Assembly (NCBI GenBank): GCA_964533965.1
Contig: CAZHNN010000002.1
Location: 108,987 to 172,986, forward strand
DNA: 64,000 bases
Reading direction: 5' to 3'
DNA from: RGIG3178 sp964533965
GTDB lineage: Bacteria; Bacillota; Clostridia; Christensenellales; QAND01
Shown here: piece by piece, positions 16,545-24,675 of the stretch
Position numbering within the stretch: the first letter of the stretch is position 1
How the letters are laid out: each line of letters opens with the position of its first letter
The notes under the pieces: model-generated
The model's database searches: none
What the model was told of the DNA's origin: nothing
The model's input: the letters and a program-made list of their open reading frames with translations, nothing else
Program-made: the position numbers and the translations under genes

Positions 16545-16870
16545 GTGAAAGGTCAATTCAACCTTGTGCTTGTATCCGACAAAACCGGAAACACCGTCAT
16601 CTCCATTTCCTCTTATCCCCCAAGGTCCACATCGTCACACAGAACAAAGAATGAAGCGCTTCGTTTGACAGCAACGAACTCGATGATTTTGCCATGTATA
16701 AGTGGAACGACTATGCGGATCGCATGGCGTCCGGCTTCCATTCCCTCTCTTACAAACAAATATTCTTTCCGTTTGAATATGTCGGCCGATGCGGCGAATT
16801 ATCATTTCGCTCAAATGGATCTTATCGCCATACTTGCTTGCTTCGAGCATTATCTGCCTCAAAGTGAGCA
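16545..16870 (+). pseudogene. Decayed gene, frameshifted
   Basis: Three frames in turn read like protein: NLVLVSDKTGNTVISIS from 16545, then LLSPKVHIVTQNKE ending at a TGA near 16651, then DSNELDDFAMYKWNDYADRM and QIFFPFEYVGRCGELSFRSN up to about 16870. The last frame has protein-like composition but is cut off from any start by the stop and by frame changes. No family is recognised. I infer a small gene broken by at least two frameshifts. Confidence 0.4.
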
Positions 16871-16935
16871 TGCCGCCTATCTGAAGAATAGCGGCTATTG
16901 ATATAGATATCCAAACCTATTCCTAGGAGGCTAAA

Positions 16936-17688
16936 ATGAAACGTATCTCCGTTTTTCTTGTAATTCTGATCATTCTTGCTCTGTCGGGCTGCCAGCAGAC
17001 AGTAGCCACATCGGTAGCAGCAACTCCCACACCGCAAGCCACTGGTGAGTTGCCCCCCATTGGATCTGATAAAAATTTAATTCCGCAAAAGTTGACTTCC
17101 ACGCCGGCAAATATTGTAGCTTGGACGAAGGAATTCATAAAAAAACAGGGCATGCCTGATGACGCCAAAGATCCGATGTTGATGATGTCAGATCCTGACA
17201 ACATGATGTTGTTTATCTCCAGGGCAATCTGGTTACGCTCTAAGGATAAAACCACAAAACAAGTGTATTATTACCTGGCCACCGACAAGGAACAAATCAC
17301 TTCGTTTTCCATCTCCTCCTACAAAGGCACCGCCTCTTGGATCACGAAAGATAGTAAGGCCGTAACCATCGATGAAGCCAAACTGACGGAAGCGGCAATA
17401 CCCATATGGCATAGATATATTGAAAACGTTCATAACGGATTGACAAGGGAGACAGGGGCAGGCATACAGGGAATCGGCAACGTTGAGATCATCAAAATAG
17501 GCGAATACAAAGGTGTGATGATCCCCTTCCGTGGCAAAGCGGGACCTTATGGTGAATATGGTGCCTTCATCTATTGGGGTACGGAACAGTGTACCTACGA
17601 GTGTACGCTAATTTCCACAGGTGAGAACTGGGCTTACTCCTATTATGAATTGCTGGAGTATTTAAGCCTCTTTAAGCCATTGAAATAA
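16936..17688 (+). CDS. Putative lipoprotein
   Basis: 250 residues with a lipoprotein signal peptide (LALSGC, Cys19) and a Thr/Pro/Ala linker. The mature domain is unknown; it contains an Asp/Met-rich segment (residues about 75-95) and a C-terminal part with MIPFRGKAG and GAFIYWGTEQCTYECTL. The start follows TAGGAGG. It stands alone between two decayed genes. Confidence 0.8.
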   Translation: MKRISVFLVILIILALSGCQQTVATSVAATPTPQATGELPPIGSDKNLIPQKLTSTPANIVAWTKEFIKKQGMPDDAKDPMLMMSDPDNMMLFISRAIWLRSKDKTTKQVYYYLATDKEQITSFSISSYKGTASWITKDSKAVTIDEAKLTEAAIPIWHRYIENVHNGLTRETGAGIQGIGNVEIIKIGEYKGVMIPFRGKAGPYGEYGAFIYWGTEQCTYECTLISTGENWAYSYYELLEYLSLFKPLK

Positions 17689-17746
17689 TGCATATAAAAA
17701 AAAGCAGTAAGAATACTTGCCGCTCTTCTTTGTTTGGTTGTTCCTT

Positions 17747-17975
17747 GCTATTCCAGCATCAGCCTTTTTACTGTCTGTTCCTGTTCACCATCGTACGACC
17801 CGTCAGGGTTGGATTCGTCGATGGGGAAAAAGGGTGCTGCTGCTCCTCCTTTTCATACAGGCGTACGACCATCTTTTCATACAAACTCAATTCGTTTACG
17901 CGGTACACCTGATCGAGCTTCAAGTGCAGGTAACCGTCGTACTCCCCTCAGGGGAGATCAGTGCATACCACAATC
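17747..17975 (-). pseudogene. Truncated copy of the gene at 19617-20147
   Basis: On the plus strand, ATTCCAGCATCA (17747) followed by TTTACTGTCTG, GGTTGGATTCGTCGA, TTCATACA, CAATTCGTT and GGGGAGATCAG matches the intact gene in the same order. About 200 bases are missing after the C-terminal part, and the 5' end is lost near 17970 just beside the bactofilin stop. It is therefore a duplicated and decayed copy. Confidence 0.65.
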
Positions 17976-17981
17976 TGCCAT

Positions 17982-18392
17982 TCAGGCGGTAGCAGGAACT
18001 GCTTTTTGTTCAAAGCCCTTTGCCCCGGCCTCTAGCGGTTCCGCGCTGATGTACGTATTGCCCTTGAAGCTTGCGCCCTTCTCGATGGTGATCGCATTGG
18101 CTTTGACGTCACCAACCAGTTTTGCGCTTGAAAACAGGAGCATCTCGCCGTCTGCGGTGATATCCCCGTTAACACTCCCCGCTATCTGCACATTCTTTGC
18201 ACAAATACTGCCAGCCACAGTCGAAGAGTTCCCAATCTGAACATTTCCAAATGCAACGATATTCCCATTCACCTGTCCGTCGATGATAATGTTGCTCTTG
18301 GTTTGCAGGTCCCCCGTGATGACGGACTCCGGCGAGATATAGACATCGACTTTATTAACCGGAGCTTTTTGATTTTGCTTTGAATTCAACAT
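17982..18392 (-). CDS. Bactofilin
   Basis: 136 residues of the bactofilin (DUF583) family, a beta-helical cytoskeletal polymer. The repeats are visible as short strands: VITGDLQTKSNIIIDGQVNG, VQIGNSSTVAGSI, VQIAGSVNGDITADG and AKLVGDVKANAITIEKGASF. In other bacteria bactofilins position wall enzymes and affect shape. The start at 18392 follows GGGGAGAG. The upstream gene on the same strand (18497-19300) encodes a membrane-anchored protein that may be its partner. Confidence 0.93.
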   Translation of the reverse strand: MLNSKQNQKAPVNKVDVYISPESVITGDLQTKSNIIIDGQVNGNIVAFGNVQIGNSSTVAGSICAKNVQIAGSVNGDITADGEMLLFSSAKLVGDVKANAITIEKGASFKGNTYISAEPLEAGAKGFEQKAVPATA

Positions 18393-18496
18393 GATTGCTC
18401 TCCCCACTCTGTTTAATTTTAACAGGACTGACAAATGTTCTTAATTGGAATTGATAGGCAAGATTATCCATCATACTGCATACGCTTGTATTCCAA

Positions 18497-19300
18497 TCAA
18501 TTGAGCACGCTGTTGCCGTTCTCAAAGGCATACATAACCATGGACTGGTGAACCGGGCACTCTTTTCCCGATGCGTGGCCTCGGGAGTGCAGAAAATGTA
18601 TGCAGAAATGTCCCGGAAACCCGTTGGATTGACTGGGATCATTCACATGCGGCATTCCATTCATCGAAGCAGCAATGTATCTATCACCGATGATCAACAC
18701 GATCGCCCGTCTGTTCCATGTCCAATGGCCGCCGTAAATCTCATGCATGGTCTCGGTGTCTTCTTTTGTCAATGGTTCCGAGTCTGCATGGAAGTGACCG
18801 CCGGTTCGCCTCACATTGAAGCGAAGCCCCGTCTCGACATCGACAACCGTCACGCTGGTATAGCGGGCATACAGCTCCGACCCGCCTTGAAACCAATCGA
18901 GAAGCTCAATTTTGCCGTTTCGCATGCCATTTGTACCTACTGAGTTGGTGATTGCAGCGGTTTGAATGAACCCCTCAGGGTTGTCCTCATCATCCTCCAC
19001 ATTGGTAACCTGAACGGCCTGCTCCAACGATGCGATCGCATCGGACTTGATTAGTATCTGTTCGGACTGTTCATCGATTGTCTTTTTCAATTGCGCGATT
19101 TGATTGGAATAGCTAACGGAACGCGCGGCAAATGCATGCATGAAGAAGGCTACAATTGTGACCGCCCAAAAAATGCCCGCAAAAATAACGACAGCCGTAT
19201 TTTTTTGCAAGCTAAGGCTGATCGGCTTTTTGCGCGCATCCGAAGCCGAAAAGATCATGATATTGTACTGACTTGTCTTCGTGGATTTACTACCGCTCAT
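18497..19300 (-). CDS. Membrane-anchored protein with coiled coil and HFCIHF domain
   Basis: 267 residues: a cytoplasmic N-terminus, one membrane helix (about 36-58), a coiled coil (about 63-97) and an outer domain (about 130-260). The outer domain has conserved-looking TGGHFHAD (167-173), MHEIYGGHWTWNRRAI, NGMP and HFCIHFLHSRGHAS (231-244). I recall this domain from clostridial secreted proteins, often beside wall-binding domains, without a known activity. His and Cys residues suggest a catalytic or metal site. Its layout matches the M23 peptidases usually paired with bactofilin, so a wall role is likely but unproven. The start at 19300 has a weak GGTGGGA site; ATG 19330 is the alternative. 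Confidence 0.75.
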   Translation of the reverse strand: MSGSKSTKTSQYNIMIFSASDARKKPISLSLQKNTAVVIFAGIFWAVTIVAFFMHAFAARSVSYSNQIAQLKKTIDEQSEQILIKSDAIASLEQAVQVTNVEDDEDNPEGFIQTAAITNSVGTNGMRNGKIELLDWFQGGSELYARYTSVTVVDVETGLRFNVRRTGGHFHADSEPLTKEDTETMHEIYGGHWTWNRRAIVLIIGDRYIAASMNGMPHVNDPSQSNGFPGHFCIHFLHSRGHASGKECPVHQSMVMYAFENGNSVLN

Positions 19301-19616
19301 TGCTGTTCCCACCGATCGATGTCGATTCATGTCAAATATGGGAAATTTTATAAAATAAGTCAAGAGCGTTTACAGAAGTTTTACATATATATTTTATAGC
19401 AAATCATATGTAACACGAGTTTATATATTTTATAGAATATCAAATCGTATTTCATAATGATTTATGCGCTATATTTAATTTTGATCAATAATTAAATATA
19501 CAACTGTTATATCAACAGACCCGATAGTAGAGACAATCTTTAGCGGTAAAAATCAAGAAAGCGCCGCATGCTCTGGCACAGGGCATTAGGCGCTTTTTCC
19601 AGGCCCATGAACCGCT
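19301..19616. other. AT-rich intergenic region
   Basis: Very AT-rich with a twice-repeated ATATTTTATAG motif (near 19389 and 19423), which may include promoter sequence for the minus-strand gene at 18497-19300. It holds one hairpin at 19557-19601 and no gene. Confidence 0.5.
19557..19601 (-). terminator. Hairpin after the 19617-20147 gene
   Basis: AAAGCGCC pairs with GGCGCTTT across a long loop that itself pairs partly (ATGCTCTG/CAGGGCAT). T residues occur on both sides, so it could work in either direction. Confidence 0.55.
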
Positions 19617-20147
19617 TTATTCCAGCATCAAAAGCCGCTTTACTGTCTGCTCATCGGCGGTATCGCAGAAAATCCTGGTTATTTCGTTCGCGTTGAAAAA
19701 GGACTTGCCGTCTCTCTCGCCGTAATCGGTAACGCTGAAAACCGAGATCACGTTGCCCGACTTATCGTCGTAGAACCCCTGCACCGAGTCCTCACCGTCC
19801 AGCAGCTCGATGAGGCTGATGTAGCCTTTGAGCTTGGAAAATGCCAACAACGACCCCGTAAGGTTGGATTCGTCGACCGGGAAAAAGGCGTGCTTACTTT
19901 CTTCGCTTTCATACAGACGCTCAATTTTCTGCTCATACTCGCCCAATTCGTTGACGCGGTATATCTGATTGAGCTTTATCAATGCATAGCCGTCATATTT
20001 CCCGGCTGGGGAGATCAGCGCCAGCAAAAGTTCCTCGTCCGACACGCCAAGCACGTATCCTACCATGAACCTATCCATATCATCTCTGTTCGAATAGACA
20101 GAGACAGCGGTATGTTCTTCTCTCGCCTGCTGCAAAATCTCTTTCAT
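19617..20147 (-). CDS. Conserved hypothetical protein
   Basis: 176 residues, soluble, acidic, without signal peptide. The N-terminal half looks like a small beta-barrel regulator or adaptor domain (AVSVYSNRDDMDRFMVGYVL, LLLALISPAGKYDGYALIKL). I do not recognise a family. A decayed second copy lies at 17747-17975. The start follows GAGGAGC. A terminator-like hairpin follows. Confidence 0.7.
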   Translation of the reverse strand: MKEILQQAREEHTAVSVYSNRDDMDRFMVGYVLGVSDEELLLALISPAGKYDGYALIKLNQIYRVNELGEYEQKIERLYESEESKHAFFPVDESNLTGSLLAFSKLKGYISLIELLDGEDSVQGFYDDKSGNVISVFSVTDYGERDGKSFFNANEITRIFCDTADEQTVKRLLMLE

Positions 20148-20156
20148 GATTGCTCC

Positions 20157-21148
20157 TCATTGCTTGTTTGTTCCACTATTTTCTCTTTTCATATGAGATC
20201 TTGTCAAGCCTAATCTTTCCTGTTGAATTTCTAATCTCTTTTGTTTGCGCGATGTTTTTCGCCTTACTACAGCTTGTTCTATACTGTTCACCTCAAGAAA
20301 TTCATCCAGGCCATCAGCGCTCAAATCAAGAGTCAATTTCTTTCTATTGGTATACAAATACAACTGACTTTTAGTTCGCTTGAAATTTTTGATATCCTCA
20401 TAAGAAAAAGAATACACTTTCCCAAACATCGTCCTATAACGAAATCCCTTTTTGTCGTAATCGATTCGCCAATTCTTATTATACAGCATATAGGCGAGGC
20501 AAGTCATCGCAAATACACCGAAAAAAAGGGCAGCTACTATGTTTGTTCCTGTACCTATTTGGGGAAATGAATACATGGCTACGATGATACCTATACAAAA
20601 TACTGAACCGATCAAGCCGATCCAAAACCCGAGTTTGGGAAGGGCTCGCAATTTTCTTTTATATAGAATTCTTGCTCACAGTGGATATGGTCAAGAAATT
20701 AATCGATTCCGATCGCTTTATATTCCATCCAAAATATCTTTTTCTCCGTAAACAGATAGATGGTATCTCTCGCAAATTTAATCCGTTTCACTTCGTCATA
20801 CCCAAAGGAATGCCATCGTCTAAAAAAAGTCCGAATTCGAAAACCGGAATCATCAAAATCGATGCGCCAATTGAGATAAGCCGTTATTAGCATCAATCCC
20901 ATGACAATAAATAATCCAATAAAAAATGTGAATAGAATATTGAATTCACCTGTGATCACAGTAGACCAAATTATGATCGCTAGGAAAAAGAGGACAGCTA
21001 CAATCCCCATCCATGCATAGTACTTTGGAAGACGCACCTGGTTTAGAGGTGCGTTCAACACTTCTTTCTCATTAAACTTTTCGAATGCCTTGAAAACTGC
21101 TCGAATCAGCAATAAACCGACTATAGATGCGATTAGTTTGACAGCCAA
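20157..21148 (-). pseudogene. Two-domain PH-like membrane protein gene broken by stop and frameshift
   Basis: Two consecutive frames together match the layout of the intact paralogue at 21760-22728. The first (21148 to 20702) has a membrane anchor, then QVRLPKYYAWMGI, two helices, and a PH-like domain from NWRIDFDDSGFRIR to YKAIGID. A TAA at 20699-20701 interrupts it. Beyond that stop the same frame continues as FLDHIHCEQEFYIKENCE, like the DEFLRHLERM stretch in the paralogue. A frameshift near 20650 leads to RALPKLGFWIGLIG and a second PH-like domain to 20157. The second part has no ATG and no ribosome binding site, so it is not an independent gene. Confidence 0.65.
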
Positions 21149-21268
21149 GATTAGGCTCCTCTTTACATTGCGATTATTATCAGTTACTTGTTACCATACT
21201 GCCTATGGGCAGTCATGTAGCCCTTATAGAATCCTCTAAACACTAATTAGTCACTTATTTTCGCATCA

Positions 21269-21754
21269 TTATGGGTGTTCCCTTGTCTGCGCATATTCAT
21301 CAACTATATAGCGGCTATAATTCGTCGCCTGACGCTCCATGCCCCTGTTCGTTAACTCAAGACCATTGATCCATTGAAAATAATGCGTCAACTCATGCGC
21401 TATGCTACGCAATATGGCTGCCAATGCGTTGTCTTTTCCCCGTCTGGCAAGAAGATCCTCATAATCTCCAGCACTTACGCGGATATAGGGCTCCTCCGTC
21501 CTGTTCTCAGGCGCAAAAAACGTGGCGCTTACAAGTTCTCCATCCATTGCTGCGATCTTCTTTTTTGCTTTCACATAGACCGGGATGCGTATCGGAAAAT
21601 GATATTCCCTTCGAAGCCACATGCAGAATTCTTTGACGGCGCGTTTTACCTCTTCGTCCACGCCCTTGTCAAAGCGAATCCGAAGACCGGAACGAAATTT
21701 GCCCGGTGTATAAAGCTTTTCCCATCTTATCAATGTCCAGATGTGGTAGCCCAT
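21269..21754 (-). CDS. Zincin-type metallopeptidase-like protein
   Basis: 161 residues, no signal peptide. HELTH at 120-124 (in RSIAHELTHYFQW) is a zinc-binding HExxH motif; Glu140 in the following RGMERQA helix could be the third ligand. The N-terminal half is basic. It looks like a small intracellular zincin of unknown substrate. It starts five bases after the upstream PH-like gene ends, with GGAGTAGGT before the ATG, so the two are translated from one message. Confidence 0.75.
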   Translation of the reverse strand: MGYHIWTLIRWEKLYTPGKFRSGLRIRFDKGVDEEVKRAVKEFCMWLRREYHFPIRIPVYVKAKKKIAAMDGELVSATFFAPENRTEEPYIRVSAGDYEDLLARRGKDNALAAILRSIAHELTHYFQWINGLELTNRGMERQATNYSRYIVDEYAQTREHP

Positions 21755-21759
21755 ACGAC

Positions 21760-22728
21760 CTACTCCATGCCGTCCACATTTGTGCCAAAAGCCTTGTCGA
21801 CATGCTTGCGGAATTCGTACATGCCCTTCGCGTTCAACGGTATTTGAAGCTTTTTGCCGCTCATATTCAACACAAGATTCCTTGTTACTGAGTTCTGGCT
21901 CTGTATGTCGCCGTAGCTGTACCGTTTTTTCGATCCGAAGGAGTTCCTGTATTCGAAGCCTTGGCTGTCGAAATCAACCCGCCAGTTGAAATATTGAAGT
22001 ATCAGATACAGTCCCATCAGCACGAATGCCACAAGCGCCAGAACACTTTCTGTACTCAAACTCGAAAGCGCATAGGGATCCAGGATCATCCAGACAAGAG
22101 GCGCTGTAAAAAATGCTGTACAGATGATGCCGACCCACAGGTTCGCATTTGGCATTCGCACGCTGCCCGCCTCGGCTTCGGGGCTTGCCAGAACGATTTC
22201 GGATGTTCTTTGCGTGCTCTGTTCTCCTGTTTGCATGCGCTCAAGGTGCCGCAGGAATTCATCCTGCCCAATGCACAACGGGTCGAGCTTGATCTTTTTA
22301 CCCTGCGCATGGATTGTGACTTTATACCCCTGCATCATGGGGTTGAACATGCGCTCTACGCGCTTTATGTCGCCGTATTGGAATCGGATTGCCTTTCCCA
22401 TAGAAGTATGGAACGTGAACCCGGAATCGTCATAATCAATGCCCCAATTGACGGCGGATACGATCTCAAAGATCCCCATTGCGGTGAAACCCCCGAACAC
22501 GACGCCCAATATCAGCATCAGCAAAGCATCCTTGTTCAGGAAAATCAGTGAGGCGATCAAGAAACCGGCAAAGAGTACCGTCCCGACGATCCCCACCCAA
22601 AAAGCAAAGCGCGGCATTCGCACCTGGTTCGCAGTCGGCGTCTGCTTTTTTTTGATGTTTTTAACGAGAATCGGAAGTATGATAAGGAGCAGTATCATTG
22701 TGATTGCGGATGAGATGGCACTGGACAT
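21760..22728 (-). CDS. Membrane protein with two PH-like domains
   Basis: 322 residues: an N-terminal anchor, then two repeats of the same module. Each module has a VRMPxxxxWVGI entry into a pair of membrane helices (about 38-90 and 205-255) and a short beta-rich domain with NWxIDYDDSGFTFHTSMGK or NWRVDFDSQGFEYRNSFGS, followed by YGDI. This resembles bacterial PH-like (bPH) domains. Function unknown. The start at 22728 follows a GCGGGGGTT stretch; upstream ATGs lack sites. Paralogue of the broken gene at 20157-21148. Confidence 0.75.
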   Translation of the reverse strand: MSSAISSAITMILLLIILPILVKNIKKKQTPTANQVRMPRFAFWVGIVGTVLFAGFLIASLIFLNKDALLMLILGVVFGGFTAMGIFEIVSAVNWGIDYDDSGFTFHTSMGKAIRFQYGDIKRVERMFNPMMQGYKVTIHAQGKKIKLDPLCIGQDEFLRHLERMQTGEQSTQRTSEIVLASPEAEAGSVRMPNANLWVGIICTAFFTAPLVWMILDPYALSSLSTESVLALVAFVLMGLYLILQYFNWRVDFDSQGFEYRNSFGSKKRYSYGDIQSQNSVTRNLVLNMSGKKLQIPLNAKGMYEFRKHVDKAFGTNVDGME

Positions 22729-22798
22729 GTCAATTAACCCCCGCTGAATATTTACCCTCATTGTAAAGGATTTCAAGGTATCCTTCAACGCATACCAA

Positions 22799-22823
22799 AC
22801 AAAAAGAGGCTCTTTGAGCCTCC
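22799..22823 (-). terminator. Terminator of the dehydratase gene
   Basis: GAGGCTC (22806-22812), loop TTT, GAGCCTC (22816-22822). Read on the minus strand, it is followed by TTTTTG. Confidence 0.85.
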
Positions 22824-22842
22824 TTGTTTCGTTGTATTGATC

Positions 22843-24018
22843 TTATTCTACCGTCACCTTTTCGCAGGTGGCAAGTGCATACTCCGACCATTCGTTGCCG
22901 ATGCCGGGCAACTCGGGCGGCGAGAACATGCCGCCTTCAGGCTGGTAGTCATACTTGCACAGCTCCCGGTGGATCGGCGCCAAATTGTTCATATGGTTTT
23001 CATGGATTACGAAATTCGGGATGGAGCATTCCAGATGCAATGCCACCGCGGTAGAAAGCGGACTTGCACAAACGTGCGCCTGCACGCCGATGTCGTATGT
23101 GTGCGCCATGTCGCAGATCTTCTTGCCTTCGGTAAGCCCGCCGGTATTGCCCAGATCGGGCTGAATGACCTGCACAGAGAGGTTTTCAAAATACGGCATA
23201 TACTGCCAACGGGTATACACACGCTCGCCCAGCGCAATCGGGATGTTCAACTGGTCATGGATCTGCTTTGTCAGCTTTGGCGTAGGCGTATTGGGCTCTT
23301 CAAAGTAGAAGATATTGTACTTTTCCACGCGCTTTCCAATTTGCACGGAGGATAGCGCGTCGGTATGCGAATGCATCTCCATGATTAAATCGCGCTTGGG
23401 ACCTATGGCCTCGCGCACGGCCGCCACCCGTTCCTCGATCATATCCAAATACCCTGCACCCAACAACCGCGTCCACTGTTCAACCCCCAGCTGTTTGCCG
23501 TTGCTGTCATAGGTGAAGAAGTCGAATTTCACTGCGTCGTACCCGTCCGCCACGGCTTTTTTCGCCACGTTTGCGTAATCTTCCGTCTTGAAAGCAAGCG
23601 TGCGCTCCGGTCCCCAGCCAAACTGCAGCTGGCTTGCGTACGCACGCAGCTTATCGCGCCGCTTACCACCCAGAAGCTTATAAATAGGTACGCCAAAGAA
23701 CTTTCCCTTGATGTCCCACAATGCGATGTCGATTGCGCTGATGCCCGCAAATACCACGGGACCGCCGTTTTGGCCCCAAAATGTGCTCTTGTAAAGCTTG
23801 TCCCAGATAATCTCATGGTCCAGCGGATCCATGCCGATGATCAAGCGCGCCATATCCTTTATCATGCCAAACGCTGCGGGAGCGCCGGTATGGATCGCCA
23901 TCGCCGCTTCCCCGTCGCCATATAATCCCTCGTCGGTATAAACGCGGCATACGACCGGCCGCAGCGCCGACGGAACCCTTGTTTTCAGCTGCATGACATC
24001 CACTTTGGTGATCTTCAT
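22843..24018 (-). CDS. Mandelate racemase/muconate lactonizing family sugar-acid dehydratase
   Basis: 391 residues of the enolase superfamily. N-terminal capping domain with GLYGDGEA and FWGQNGGPV; barrel domain with the metal ligand segments MEMHSH, FEEPNTP and LGERVYTR, and AHVCASPLST late in the barrel. This arrangement matches the mannonate/galactonate dehydratase-like (ManD or DgoD-type) groups, which remove water from sugar acids. The exact substrate cannot be told. The start follows GAGGGAAAGTTC. It is a single gene with no sugar-acid operon around it. Confidence 0.88.
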   Translation of the reverse strand: MKITKVDVMQLKTRVPSALRPVVCRVYTDEGLYGDGEAAMAIHTGAPAAFGMIKDMARLIIGMDPLDHEIIWDKLYKSTFWGQNGGPVVFAGISAIDIALWDIKGKFFGVPIYKLLGGKRRDKLRAYASQLQFGWGPERTLAFKTEDYANVAKKAVADGYDAVKFDFFTYDSNGKQLGVEQWTRLLGAGYLDMIEERVAAVREAIGPKRDLIMEMHSHTDALSSVQIGKRVEKYNIFYFEEPNTPTPKLTKQIHDQLNIPIALGERVYTRWQYMPYFENLSVQVIQPDLGNTGGLTEGKKICDMAHTYDIGVQAHVCASPLSTAVALHLECSIPNFVIHENHMNNLAPIHRELCKYDYQPEGGMFSPPELPGIGNEWSEYALATCEKVTVE

Positions 24019-24106
24019 GAACTTTCCCTCTTTCTTGCCAAAGGACTTTAGTATTCGGTAGTACCATAGCGACTGTATGCAAATACTTCATCCTGCCTGC
24101 CGCGGG

Positions 24107-24421
24107 CTATTTGTTCGTATTCTCCAGCGTCCGCAATTGCAGAAATTGTTCCTTGCCTTCCGCCCAGTTCTTCAAATTAATCAGCCGTTCCCCGTGGTCG
24201 CCGTGCTCCTGGTTGTCAAACGCACTCTGCAGGTTTTCGCACGGCAATGAAGGACAAAACCCACAATGGGCGTATCCTTTGTCCATCGCACATGCGGCAA
24301 TCTTGCATTGCCCCCAGAAGGGTCTGCTTTGGCAGGCGATGCACCCCGGACAGTTCGTTTTTTCCTTCCATTCGCATACGCCGCAATAACTGCCACACAC
24401 GGCCATCATCTGTTTGTCCAT
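24107..24421 (-). CDS. DUF3795 cysteine-rich protein
   Basis: 104 residues with eleven Cys in the first 62: CGSYCGVC, CPGCIAC, CKIAACAMDKGYAHCGFC, then PSLPCENL. This is the DUF3795 pattern, probably binding zinc or an iron-sulfur cluster. Function unknown. The start MDKQMMAVCG at 24421 follows GGAGGAGC. Confidence 0.85.
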   Translation of the reverse strand: MDKQMMAVCGSYCGVCEWKEKTNCPGCIACQSRPFWGQCKIAACAMDKGYAHCGFCPSLPCENLQSAFDNQEHGDHGERLINLKNWAEGKEQFLQLRTLENTNK

Positions 24422-24468
24422 TGGTTGCTCCTCCATTCAGTCCATATATTCTTTCTTTGGAATATCAT

Positions 24469-24534
24469 TCACAAAAGTCGATAGTAAATCTTCTTTCCCT
24501 CTAATTCGTTTAAAAAATCAATAAGCTTTTCCAT
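24469..24534 (-). pseudogene. Remnant of a short clostridial gene
   Basis: A 21-codon frame starting MEKLIDFLNELEGKKIYY with GAGGTG before the ATG and ending at a TGA. Clostridia often carry proteins of about 75 residues with this N-terminus, so this appears to be the first third of one, truncated. It could also be a genuine short peptide. Confidence 0.4.
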
Positions 24535-24621
24535 GCTTTACACCTCAATTTAATTTATCATAGAAAAGCTATCGATAAAAGCATGATTGCATCTGCGAGA
24601 TATTTTAGAATTTGCATATAC

Positions 24622-24649
24622 AAAGGGATGTACAATCGTACATCCCTTT
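24622..24649 (-). terminator. Hairpin after the lipoprotein gene
   Basis: AAAGGGATGTAC, loop AATC, GTACATCCCTTT is a perfect 12-base stem. It ends 26 bases beyond the stop of the lipoprotein gene; the T run is short. Confidence 0.6.
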
Positions 24650-24675
24650 CATTTCAGGCATTTATCAATGGGATC

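Noticed and set aside
19389..19435. Repeated ATATTTTATAG as an operator or transposon end
   Set aside because: The sequence is so AT-rich that such a repeat is weak evidence.
20157..20651. Independent gene with TTG start
   Set aside because: No ribosome binding site and sequence continuity with the upstream frame; better explained as the second half of a broken gene.
21198..21213. ACTGCC/GGCAGT hairpin as a terminator
   Set aside because: No T run on either strand and only six base pairs.
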